Below are positions 7,694 to 15,241 of a stretch of 64,000 bases of DNA, in pieces. Numbering within the stretch: the stretch's first letter is position 1; each line of letters begins with the position of its first letter. This stretch comes from Polaromonas sp. (lineage in GTDB: Bacteria > Pseudomonadota > Gammaproteobacteria > Burkholderiales > Burkholderiaceae_C). The notes beneath the pieces are model-generated. The model worked only from the letters and a program-made list of their open reading frames with translations. It was not told the DNA's origin and searched no databases. The position numbers and the translations under genes are program-made. The stretch lies in NCBI GenBank assembly GCA_030654695.1, contig JAURWY010000034.1, positions 124,001 through 188,000 on the forward strand. The letters run 5' to 3'.

Positions 7694-8455
7694 TCAGCGA
7701 AGCGCTGAATTTTGCAGCGCATCGAGCTTCGTGCGGACCTTGTCGTTTTCAATCTTGAGCTTGACCACACGCGCAGGAAAATCCATTTGCATCATTGTCA
7801 GCATGGTGTCGGAGAGCTCGAGGGCTTCGGCCTCGGCATTGACAGGTTGCGCAAGCTCAGTCACCCCTGAGTCTTCGGCTGGTACAGGCGTACTGTCCCG
7901 AGTCATCGTTTTAGACACAGGGTCGGGCAGCGCCACCAATCGGTCTTGTTCTGAACGTTTGATCAGGGGCCCTGACGCAGCATCCGCTTCGGGGAGGGTT
8001 TCGGGCAAAGCCACAAAATGATCGCTCTCAGAATGTTGGATCAACGGGCCTTGGTCGGCGCTGTTGGTGGGACTGCCATCCGGCACAAAGGCAACCTCAG
8101 ACTGTTCTGCCAATGTATCTGGCAGCAACGCCATGTGGTCGTTTTGAGTTCGCTGAAGAATGGCCTCTTCAGTCTCGTGCTCGGCATCAACAGCGGTTGG
8201 CGCCAAGGCGTGGTCTTCTTTGATTTTTCGGTCCAATGAAGGCTGCTCTTCAGCGGACTCTGTCGCGCCTGTTTCAGGGGCGAGAACGCGTTGCTCGTCG
8301 ACTAAAACCTCATTGACAGTCTTGTCTGCATTGGCAAGTACCTTGCGCACGGAAGGCTCTGAGGCATTGGCTTTCTTGCCTGTAGCAACATTCGTCCCCT
8401 CGGGCATCGAGACTTGGTGAGGAGAGTCGTTTCGGATCACATTGGGCTCGCTCAT
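7694..8455 (-). CDS. Repeat-containing hypothetical protein, flagellar operon
   Basis: This 253-aa acidic protein has no signal peptide or membrane segment, and I know no family for it. Residues 75-180 hold one partial and three clearer copies of a motif of the type L-I/L-Q/K-R/H-S/T-E/Q-x-D-H/R-x-x-A-L-P-D/E, spaced 26-39 residues apart. The C-terminus (about 205-253) is helical, with TMLTMMQMDFPARVVKLKIEN, and may be a short coiled coil. Its ATG (8455) overlaps the stop of the SPOR-like gene as ATGA, which shows translational coupling and sets the start. It is probably cytoplasmic; the function is unknown. Confidence 0.72.
   Translation of the reverse strand: MSEPNVIRNDSPHQVSMPEGTNVATGKKANASEPSVRKVLANADKTVNEVLVDEQRVLAPETGATESAEEQPSLDRKIKEDHALAPTAVDAEHETEEAILQRTQNDHMALLPDTLAEQSEVAFVPDGSPTNSADQGPLIQHSESDHFVALPETLPEADAASGPLIKRSEQDRLVALPDPVSKTMTRDSTPVPAEDSGVTELAQPVNAEAEALELSDTMLTMMQMDFPARVVKLKIENDKVRTKLDALQNSALR
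7916..8233 (-). repeat. Imperfect protein-coding repeats (LIQRSExDHxALPD type)
   Basis: Within the hypothetical gene at 7694-8455, residues 99-115, 138-154 and 164-180 repeat the same pattern (ILQRTQNDHMALLPDTL, LIQHSESDHFVALPETL, LIKRSEQDRLVALPDPV). A weaker copy is at 75-89. The repeats are diverged at DNA level, which argues for selection on the peptide motif rather than recent slippage. Confidence 0.75.
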
Positions 8456-9903
8456 CGCGTGGACTCCTGAATCTGGCCGGTTGTACCCGGTTCTGAATTG
8501 AATTGAACGCGCAAGGAGCGCGCTGTGCGCACCCAAGCACCTGAGGGCTTGCCGCGAGCAGCGCCGGATTCGGTGGCCACTGCGCGGGTTGTGAATGGAC
8601 CCGAAATGACAACGAAATAAGCTAACTTTTCTCGCGGCCTGTAGACCGCCACGATACGGGCATCGGCCAAGGCTGGAACACCTTTTTTCCAGCTGGCCGC
8701 TGCTTGATAAGTTGGCATGGCCGCATATTGCAAGACAAATGAGGCGGCAGGCATCGCGTTGATCCACGCTTGCGCTGCCAAGGCTTCAGCGGCCGGTTCA
8801 ATGACGCCAACAACGGGCTGGGCGGGAGGGGCTGCAGCGGGTTCTGTGGGCACCACCGGTTCCGGCGCGGGCGTGGGCACAGGTGCTGGAAGAGGTGCCG
8901 GCGCAGCCGCTGGTGGAAGCGCTGGCGCAACGGCTGGTGAGGCGCTTGACCGCGATGCCGCATATTTAGCAGTGAGACTGGCCCAGCGCTGAGCCAGTTC
9001 GTCGCGGTCGATGGAGAACACCGTTGGGTGAAGCCAAGCGGTGACGCCCACCGAGATACTGCCCAACAAAAGGACCGAGAAGACCCAGCGCCACAGGGCT
9101 GGCTTGGCTCGCGCATCCCGAGGGTCACGGTTTTTGGCTTGACTGGTTTTAGGGGATTTGCTGGACTTGGGCTTGCCCTTGTCGGCCCCGCCTGAAAAAG
9201 TGAAGACATCGGTTGAGGCCGGCGCTTGCGCCAAAGGCGACTGAAACCCGAGCGGGTCAATGCCCGCCGGGTCGGCCACGGCGTGGGCGCCCGGTAAGGG
9301 GGCTTCGAGTTTTTTAAGCAAGGCTTTGACCGCGCCTTCGCAGCCGTCTTCGCGGCCCTGCACCAGCATCGCCACCGCTTGTTCGGGTGTCGGCGCTTCA
9401 ATGTCCCAGCGCAACATGCGTCTGTCAAAAGAATCAAACACCTTGCGGCTCTGAACGCTGGTGCCCAGCAACAACACGATACGGATATTGGCCCCGGGAA
9501 AGTTTTGCACCAGCCGCGCCAGCAATTTCACTTCATGGTCAGCCAGTGCGCCGGCGTCATGCACGATCCAGATGCGTGCCGGCAAGTCATGGCCCGGCAG
9601 TTTCATGGCCTGTTGGACAGATTGCTCTGCCAACACGTCATTGAAACGGGTCAACATGGCAGCGGTATCGGCCGGAAAATAAACTTCCAGCGGGCTCAAT
9701 GGGGAGCTCTCCCGTAGGCGGGCAATCAGCAGACGGGCGTAATGATCGAGTGCCGCCTCGCGGTTGCTAGACAGCGCCAAACTGCGGCCGTCACGCACCA
9801 AGCCAGCCACACAGCCTTCGAGGCGAAAGCGATCTGCCGCGCGAAAAAAGATCGAAGGCAGTCCCACCTCACCGGCCTGCATGCTCGACGTTAATTCACT
9901 CAT
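8452..9903 (-). CDS. Membrane protein with NTPase-like N-terminus and SPOR-like C-terminus (DamX-like architecture)
   Basis: The product has 483 aa. Residues about 20-200 look like a degenerate AAA/ATPase fold (LARIWIVHDAG, ANIRIVLLLGTS, RMLRWDIEAPTPEQAVAML) but no Walker A GxxxxGK[ST] is present. A Lys/Ser-rich stretch precedes one membrane segment (about 268-291, LWRWVFSVLLLGSIS). A Pro/Ala/Val linker (about 320-370) leads to a C-terminal SPOR-like domain (about 395-475) with SFVLQYAAMPTYQAA and YFVVISGPFTTRAVA. DamX has the same order and binds septal peptidoglycan. Both junctions with flhB and the next gene are ATGA overlaps. A polar or cell-envelope role linked to flagella is an inference. 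Confidence 0.72.
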   Translation of the reverse strand: MSELTSSMQAGEVGLPSIFFRAADRFRLEGCVAGLVRDGRSLALSSNREAALDHYARLLIARLRESSPLSPLEVYFPADTAAMLTRFNDVLAEQSVQQAMKLPGHDLPARIWIVHDAGALADHEVKLLARLVQNFPGANIRIVLLLGTSVQSRKVFDSFDRRMLRWDIEAPTPEQAVAMLVQGREDGCEGAVKALLKKLEAPLPGAHAVADPAGIDPLGFQSPLAQAPASTDVFTFSGGADKGKPKSSKSPKTSQAKNRDPRDARAKPALWRWVFSVLLLGSISVGVTAWLHPTVFSIDRDELAQRWASLTAKYAASRSSASPAVAPALPPAAAPAPLPAPVPTPAPEPVVPTEPAAAPPAQPVVGVIEPAAEALAAQAWINAMPAASFVLQYAAMPTYQAAASWKKGVPALADARIVAVYRPREKLAYFVVISGPFTTRAVATESGAARGKPSGAWVRTARSLRVQFNSEPGTTGQIQESTR

Positions 9904-11060
9904 GTTTTACGCTCCACTGGATGTTCAAGTTCACCCTTGGCATTAAAGCGCATTGACGGCGGAATTTTCGGTTGTGGTCTGGCCATCGGCTCAACGCCAG
10001 GGCGAACTTGCGCCAAGCTAAAGACATAGGCGATGACTGGTGCGACAGCATGGTAAAGCGCTTCAGGGATCGACTTGTCGACGTCGGTCGTGAAGTACAA
10101 GGCACGGGCCAGTTGCGGTGAGGCGAACATCTCGACGCCATGCTTTTTGGCTTCAGCACGAATCAGCGCCGCCATGTGGTCGGCACCTTTGGCCAGCAAG
10201 ATCGGTGCGCCGTCGGCGGTCGGGTCGTAGGACAGCGCAATCGCAAAGTGCTCGGGATTGGTGATCACCACGTCGGCGTCTTTGACTTTTTGCATCATGC
10301 GGTTGTTGGCTATCTCGCGCTGACGTCGTCGGATTTGTTGTTTGACTTCCGGACGGCCTTCCATGTCCTTCATCTCATCTCTGATTTCTTGTTTGGTCAT
10401 GCGCAAGCGCTTGATGTAAGACCATTTTTGGTAAGGCGCGTCAATCAGGGCGATCAGTACCAGGCTAAGCGTGAGCCACAGGGCCGCATTTGTGATCAAA
10501 GAACCCGCGCTAGCCAAGGCCGGTTGCAGCTCCATGCTGCCAAGGTGAATCATCTCCGTCATATGGCGCTCCACGAGCACCCACAAAACACCCGCGACCA
10601 AGCTGAACTTGCCCAATGATTTGAGCAGTTCCACCGCAGCGCGGGAGCCAAACATGCGTTTAAAACCCTCTGCCGGACTGAGTTTGGAAAACTGCGGTGC
10701 GACGCTTTTCATGGAGAAGTGATAACCGCCGGTAACACCCGACGCCAAAATCGCCACCACAGCCGTGACCGCCATCACCGGGAGCACCAGCAACAAGGCG
10801 TCGAGCAATTGAGTGGCGAAGGTGGCCGGCAACAGGCTTGGCGTGTCCAGCGTCTTGCGGTCGAAGGTAAAACTTTTGATCAGCATGTCTGACAGACGCG
10901 ACGCCCAGACGCCGCCGACCATCAGGATCGTCAGCACCGCAGCAATCATCACGGCGGCGGCTGGCAGCTCCGTAGAACGGGCGACTTGGCCGTCGTCGCG
11001 CGCGCGTTTGAGCCGCCGCGCTGTGGGTTCTTCGGTTTTTTCTGCGCCAGTTTCAGACAT
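9900..11060 (-). CDS. flhB: Flagellar export switch protein FlhB, with NPEH in place of NPTH
   Basis: FlhB is the membrane export-gate component whose cytoplasmic domain cleaves itself and switches substrate from hook to filament. The 386-aa protein has four membrane segments (about 33-53, 90-110, 145-165, 185-205) and the charged linker and C-domain from about 215. The usual NPTH motif reads NPEH (268-271, context VVITNPEHFAIALSYDP). The N-P bond and the His are kept and the Thr is Glu. The rest of FlhB-C is intact (PILLAKGADHMAALI, ASPQLARALYFTTDVDKSIPEALYHAVA). It lies between fliR and the SPOR-like gene. Confidence 0.96.
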   Translation of the reverse strand: MSETGAEKTEEPTARRLKRARDDGQVARSTELPAAAVMIAAVLTILMVGGVWASRLSDMLIKSFTFDRKTLDTPSLLPATFATQLLDALLLVLPVMAVTAVVAILASGVTGGYHFSMKSVAPQFSKLSPAEGFKRMFGSRAAVELLKSLGKFSLVAGVLWVLVERHMTEMIHLGSMELQPALASAGSLITNAALWLTLSLVLIALIDAPYQKWSYIKRLRMTKQEIRDEMKDMEGRPEVKQQIRRRQREIANNRMMQKVKDADVVITNPEHFAIALSYDPTADGAPILLAKGADHMAALIRAEAKKHGVEMFASPQLARALYFTTDVDKSIPEALYHAVAPVIAYVFSLAQVRPGVEPMARPQPKIPPSMRFNAKGELEHPVERKT

Positions 11061-11096
11061 AGACGTTGTCGTGCATTAAGTTAAAAGCGAAGGCCA

Positions 11097-11867
11097 TCAA
11101 GGCAGGCCCACCATCACACGGATCTGCGTCAGCCCTTGCAACCAGAGCCATTGAATGCGCCCGGCGATGCTCGACATAGACACCATCAGGACGAAAAATC
11201 CGGCAACGATGGTGGCTGGCAGTCCGACCGAAAAAATATTCAAACTGGGGGCAGCCCGTGTCACCACGCCCAAGCCAATGCTGATGAACAGCAGCGTCAC
11301 CATCACCGGCAAGGCTGTCAGCACAGCGCCTAAAAACATCATGGAGCTCCAACTGACCAATTGCCCATAGGCAATTTGATCGATCAAGGAACGCCCAACA
11401 GGCAAGCTCGAAAAGCTTTCTATCACCATCGCCAGCAACATGGCGTGACCGCCTAGGCTGACAAAAATAAGGGTTGAAAGGACCAGCAAAAATTGAGCGA
11501 TGACAGGCACGTTGCCGAGGTTGGGGTCAATCAGACTGGCCATGGACAGTCCCATCGCATTTGAAATAGCTTGGCCAGCCACCACCACCGCTGCCGTGAC
11601 GATTTGCAGCATCAGCCCCATGAAGACACCAATCACCAACTGATTGAGAACTTCCAGCAGGCCAGCGGCTGACAGCGGGTCAATCACCGGCCAGTCAAAC
11701 ATCGGATAAACCATCACCGACAGCGCCAGCGCCAGCAAGACACGGATACGAACCGTCACCGCCTGCAATGAAAAGACGGGCGCCGCCAACAGCAAAGCCG
11801 AAATCCGCAGCATCGGCCACAAGAACGCATAAAAGCGCTCAACGATATCGACGGCGGCGACGTTCAT
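11097..11867 (-). CDS. fliR: Flagellar export gate protein FliR
   Basis: FliR is an inner-membrane subunit of the FliPQR export gate. The ATG at 11867 (MNVAAVDIVERFYAFLWPMLR) gives 256 aa, the usual length, and starts two bases after the fliQ stop. An in-frame start at 11939 would run into fliQ and is rejected. Six or so hydrophobic segments are seen, with the conserved stretches LRISALLLAAPVFS, GQAISNAMGLSMASLIDP and SIGLGVVTRAAPSLNIFSVG. Confidence 0.96.
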   Translation of the reverse strand: MNVAAVDIVERFYAFLWPMLRISALLLAAPVFSLQAVTVRIRVLLALALSVMVYPMFDWPVIDPLSAAGLLEVLNQLVIGVFMGLMLQIVTAAVVVAGQAISNAMGLSMASLIDPNLGNVPVIAQFLLVLSTLIFVSLGGHAMLLAMVIESFSSLPVGRSLIDQIAYGQLVSWSSMMFLGAVLTALPVMVTLLFISIGLGVVTRAAPSLNIFSVGLPATIVAGFFVLMVSMSSIAGRIQWLWLQGLTQIRVMVGLP

Positions 11868-11869
11868 GC

Positions 11870-12139
11870 TCAGGTGAAAAGTGTCGGAATGCGCAGAAAA
11901 AGGCCGCGCGTGTAATCGACCATCGTGGCGATTTGCCAACCGCCCACCATGGCCAGCGTCAACGCCATCGCGGCGAGCTTGGGAATAAAACTCAAGGTGG
12001 CTTCGTTGACAGACGTCGCCGCCTGCACGATGCCGATCACCAAGCCCACCGCCAGCGCCATGCCCAGCAACGGCGCAGAGATCAGCACGGTCATCCAGAG
12101 AGCCTGGGTGCCCAGTTCAACAACGGTAGCAGCGTCCAT
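11870..12139 (-). CDS. fliQ: Flagellar export gate protein FliQ
   Basis: FliQ packs around FliP and FliR in the export gate. The 89-aa product has two membrane hairpin segments (about 17-37 and 52-75) and the family pattern VGLVIGIVQAATSVNEATLSFIPK, split by a short loop. It is 12 bases downstream of fliP and 2 bases upstream of fliR. Confidence 0.96.
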   Translation of the reverse strand: MDAATVVELGTQALWMTVLISAPLLGMALAVGLVIGIVQAATSVNEATLSFIPKLAAMALTLAMVGGWQIATMVDYTRGLFLRIPTLFT

Positions 12140-12151
12140 GTGGTGGATTCC

Positions 12152-12916
12152 TCAGGTAGTGACAAAACTGGCGGCGAGCGATCCCATGATCAGCCCCCAA
12201 CCATCGACCAGCACAAACAACATCAGCTTGAAAGGCATTGAAATCATCATCGGTGACAGCATCATCATGCCCATCGACATCAGCACGCTGGCGACAATCA
12301 AATCAATCACCACGAAGGGGATATAGATCAAAAAACCAATTGTGAAAGCGCTTTTGAGCTCAGACGTGATGAAGGCCGGCACCAGTGTCGTGAACGGCAC
12401 GGTCTCAGGGCTCAGCGGTTCACCCTTGCGGGCGATTTGCATGAACAATGCAATGTCATCCCCACGGGTCTGCGCCATCATGAAATTGCGGATCGGCGCC
12501 TCGGCTGCTGCCAGCGCCTTGTCAAAATCCATGCCGTTTTGCAGGTACGGCGCCAAGGCGTTTTGGTAGACATCGGTCAGCACCGGCTGCATGATGAACA
12601 AGGTGAGAAACAAGGACAGACCCACCAGCACGGTGTTGGGCGGTGTCTGGCCGGTGCCCAGCGCTTGGCGCAGCAGCGACATGACGATGATGATGCGCAC
12701 GAACGAGGTCATCATCAGCAGCAGTGACGGCAACACCGTCAGCGTGGTCATCAAGGCCAACAGTTGCAGCGTCAAGCTGTACTGCGTGCCTTTGGCGCCG
12801 CCCGTCACATTCAGCAGCGGCAGGCCTTGCGACCAAGCGGCCAGCGGCAACACCAGCAGCAAAAAAACGCCCACAAGGCGCCAGACATTACGGCGCATCA
12901 GGCGACTCCGAATCAT
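12152..12916 (-). CDS. fliP: Flagellar export gate protein FliP
   Basis: FliP forms the core of the export gate. The protein has 254 aa, with a cleavable-type signal sequence (about 10-30) and the conserved blocks LTVLPSLLLMMTSFVRIIIV, RQALGTGQTPPN and LVPAFITSELKSAF. The C-terminal helices are Met-rich (SMGMMMLSPMMISMPFK), as in other FliP proteins. The ATG at 12916 overlaps fliO by 29 bases; an in-frame ATG at 12898 would overlap by 11 and is equally possible. Confidence 0.96.
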   Translation of the reverse strand: MIRSRLMRRNVWRLVGVFLLLVLPLAAWSQGLPLLNVTGGAKGTQYSLTLQLLALMTTLTVLPSLLLMMTSFVRIIIVMSLLRQALGTGQTPPNTVLVGLSLFLTLFIMQPVLTDVYQNALAPYLQNGMDFDKALAAAEAPIRNFMMAQTRGDDIALFMQIARKGEPLSPETVPFTTLVPAFITSELKSAFTIGFLIYIPFVVIDLIVASVLMSMGMMMLSPMMISMPFKLMLFVLVDGWGLIMGSLAASFVTT

Positions 12917-13190
12917 CTACAGAAGCCGCAGGCCAGCTGCCCAAAGCTGTCAATTGGGTCGGCGACACACCGACCAGAACGTCACGACCACCGACACGCA
13001 CCAAGGCAATTTTTTGACGCGGACCGACGCTGACCGAATCAATCACTTGCAACTGTCGCAGACCACCACTGAGCCGGACACCCGACTGCATGCGCTTGAG
13101 GCCCCATAGCAAGCCGCCCAAAAGACCCAGCACAAGCACCAAGCTGCCTGCAAAACGGAGCATGTCCATGCCCGAAAGACCGGTGGCCAT
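12888..13190 (-). CDS. fliO: Flagellar export gate assembly protein FliO
   Basis: FliO is a small membrane protein that helps assemble the FliP ring. About 100 aa: one membrane segment near the N-terminus (about 8-30, LRFAGSLVLVLGLLGGLLWG) and a cytoplasmic FliO domain with LQVIDSVSVGPRQKIALVRVG and GVSPTQLTALG. The frame opens at a TTG at 13196 overlapping the fliN stop; the ATG two codons later (13190) is chosen here. The gene order fliN-fliO-fliP supports the call. Confidence 0.92.
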   Translation of the reverse strand: MATGLSGMDMLRFAGSLVLVLGLLGGLLWGLKRMQSGVRLSGGLRQLQVIDSVSVGPRQKIALVRVGGRDVLVGVSPTQLTALGSWPAASVDDSESPDAP

Positions 13191-13192
13191 GG

Positions 13193-13504
13193 TCAAAGAT
13201 TTTTCATGCGTTCAGAGGCTGGCACAACGCGCGTCAGGCGAATGCCATAACGGTCATTGACCAGCACCACCTCGCCTTGTGCGACGACGGTCTTGTTGAC
13301 CAGCAGGTCTAGCGGCTCACCGGCGATGTGGTCTAACTCGACCACACTGCCCTGCGTCAGACGCATCAAATCGCGAATTTTGATCATCGCCCGGCCGACT
13401 TCCACAGACAGCGTGACAGTGATGTTTTGCAACACGTCAGGGTTGATCTGGGAGGAAGACGCGCCATTGCTGGCAGCGGTATTTTCTAAGGTGTTGTCAG
13501 TCAT
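13193..13504 (-). CDS. fliN: Flagellar motor switch protein FliN
   Basis: FliN forms the lower C-ring and takes part in switching and in docking the export ATPase complex. The 103-aa product has a short polar N-terminus and the SpoA domain (about 30-100), with ITVTLSVEVGRAMIKIRDLM, GSVVELDHIAGEPLDLLVN and GEVVLVNDRYGIRLT. It lies 16 bases after fliM, and its stop overlaps the start region of fliO. Confidence 0.97.
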   Translation of the reverse strand: MTDNTLENTAASNGASSSQINPDVLQNITVTLSVEVGRAMIKIRDLMRLTQGSVVELDHIAGEPLDLLVNKTVVAQGEVVLVNDRYGIRLTRVVPASERMKNL

Positions 13505-13520
13505 GTCGGGTTCCTGAAGG

Positions 13521-14510
13521 TCATTGCATGCCGGGGATCACGGCGCGGTCAATCTGCACGGCCGTCTGGGTGCCGAGCGCACCCACTTGCACGTCAAAGG
13601 CGGGAACATCATTGATCAGCAGGCGCGCCAGCTCGGGTTTCTTAAAGTACAAAACGTCACCGGGCTGCATGTTTTCGATGGTCTTGAAGCTGCCTTCAAA
13701 CGACCCCAGTAGCACCCGCATCTCTAGGCTGGCGCTGTCAACGGCTTGTCCCAAGTCGTCACGCCACTGGTTGTCAGACTCCTCGTTGCCGTCACCGGTC
13801 TGAACCCGGCTGCGGAGCAGATCACGCACAGGCTTGAGTGATGAATAGGGGTAAACAAGGTCAACAAAACCATGCGTTTCGGGGCCGCTTTCGGTCTCAA
13901 AGCGCGTCAAAATGACCAAGTCGTTTTCGTCGGCAATTTGCGCGAACTGGGGATTGATTTCGGAGCTCACCAACTCGAAGTCAATCTCCATCAACGGCGA
14001 CCAGGCTTCTTTCAAAGAGCGAAAGAAGACATCCAGAATCATGTTGATGATGCGGGTTTCGGTCGGCGTGAAAGGCCGACTGGCAGGCAGTTGACCAACA
14101 CCCCGGCCAAAGCCGCCAAAAAAACTGTCCAAAGAACTGAACACCACCACCGGGTCAATCACCACGATCGAGTAACCGCGCAGCGGGTTCATCCGGACGA
14201 CGTTCACCGACAGCGGGGCCCGCAGGTCTTTGAGGTAGTCACCAAAACGGACGATCTGCACATGGGTCGGGTTGACACGCGGACTGCTGCGCAGCATTTC
14301 CAACAAACCCAGACGGAACAAGCGCACGAAGCGCTCGTTGATCATGTCAATCGAGGCGACGTTGACGCCAAGACTGCTGTCCTCGCTGGCGAGGTCGTGC
14401 TTCTTGACGCGGGCTGACGTGTTGTACCCGGTGTCGACCGGTATGGTCCCGTCGTTGACGCCTTCGGCGAGTGCCGAGAGCTCTTCGGGTGTCAGCAAAT
14501 TGGTGGCCAT
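13521..14510 (-). CDS. fliM: Flagellar motor switch protein FliM
   Basis: FliM links CheY-P binding to rotor switching in the C-ring. The 329-aa protein carries an N-terminal CheY-binding segment (LLTPEELSALAEGV), the middle CheC-like domain with GGFGRGVGQLPASRPFTPTE, and a C-terminal SpoA domain ending in QVGALGTQTAVQI. The domain order and length are standard. It lies 51 bases after fliL in the same operon. Confidence 0.97.
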   Translation of the reverse strand: MATNLLTPEELSALAEGVNDGTIPVDTGYNTSARVKKHDLASEDSSLGVNVASIDMINERFVRLFRLGLLEMLRSSPRVNPTHVQIVRFGDYLKDLRAPLSVNVVRMNPLRGYSIVVIDPVVVFSSLDSFFGGFGRGVGQLPASRPFTPTETRIINMILDVFFRSLKEAWSPLMEIDFELVSSEINPQFAQIADENDLVILTRFETESGPETHGFVDLVYPYSSLKPVRDLLRSRVQTGDGNEESDNQWRDDLGQAVDSASLEMRVLLGSFEGSFKTIENMQPGDVLYFKKPELARLLINDVPAFDVQVGALGTQTAVQIDRAVIPGMQ

Positions 14511-14561
14511 GGTCTGTTCAGAATGCGGGGCGGGATAGGGGTAACAGCATCAAAGCTCGTT

Positions 14562-15200
14562 TTATTGGACGATGAAAGAAGTGAAGTACACGTCTTCAAT
14601 GCCGCCGAAATCTTCGTACTTTTCCAGCAAGGTGTTCATCACATCGCGGATTCGAACGGCCAACTCTTTGCGGAATTCCGGCTTCACCAGATCCGCGTCA
14701 ACCGTCTGACGCATCACATCCATGATCACCGAGCGGAGCGCAAATTCATGCTTTTTGACGTTGTCAAGCACACGCTGGTCGTAGCGCGTCATCACCGCCA
14801 CCTGAACCGACATGACTTTGCGCGAACCGGTCAGGTTGACCAAAAAGTCACGATCAAGCTGCAAGTAGCTGTAGTCAAACCGAATCATTTCCGGCGACTT
14901 TTTGGTCAGCTTGGACGGTGCACCATCCTTACCATCTTTACCGCCTTTGGCAGGCGCGCCATCTTTACCGCCTTTGGCCGGCGCGCTATGGGCGTCGGCT
15001 TTGGAGGCATCGCCGTGGCCATCACCTTCCAGCATCTGCTCCGCTGTCAATTCAGCTTTGGGTTTGAAAAACCCGGTCGCAAACAGTGTTCCGACAACAG
15101 CGCCGACCACCAGCAAGATCAAGACGAGGAGACCCCCAACGATCAGGAGAATCGGTTTCTTGGCCTTCGGTTCTGCTTCAACAACAACTTCTTCAACCAT
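14562..15200 (-). CDS. fliL: Flagellar basal body-associated protein FliL
   Basis: FliL is an inner-membrane protein that associates with the stator and supports torque. The 212-aa product has a membrane segment (about 17-42), then a Gly/Lys/Asp/Ala-rich linker (about 70-100) containing a tandem APAKGGKDG motif, and a periplasmic FliL domain (about 105-212) with YLQLDRDFLVNLTGSRKVM and LRSVIMDVMRQ. The repeated linker makes it longer than many FliL proteins. It starts 41 bases after fliK. Confidence 0.94.
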   Translation of the reverse strand: MVEEVVVEAEPKAKKPILLIVGGLLVLILLVVGAVVGTLFATGFFKPKAELTAEQMLEGDGHGDASKADAHSAPAKGGKDGAPAKGGKDGKDGAPSKLTKKSPEMIRFDYSYLQLDRDFLVNLTGSRKVMSVQVAVMTRYDQRVLDNVKKHEFALRSVIMDVMRQTVDADLVKPEFRKELAVRIRDVMNTLLEKYEDFGGIEDVYFTSFIVQ

Positions 15201-15241
15201 GTGTCACCTCGTTAAAACGATTTGAAAATTTTTGCCTCTGA

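Noticed and set aside
8453-8767. Longer start (8767) for the repeat-containing hypothetical protein
   Set aside because: It would place 104 Arg/Cys-rich residues inside the SPOR-like gene. The ATGA overlap at 8455 is the natural start.
8622-9437. 271-codon minus-strand frame inside the SPOR-like gene
   Set aside because: Its Arg/Pro/Cys-rich composition and position inside a better frame with a TM and SPOR-like end mark it as a shadow.
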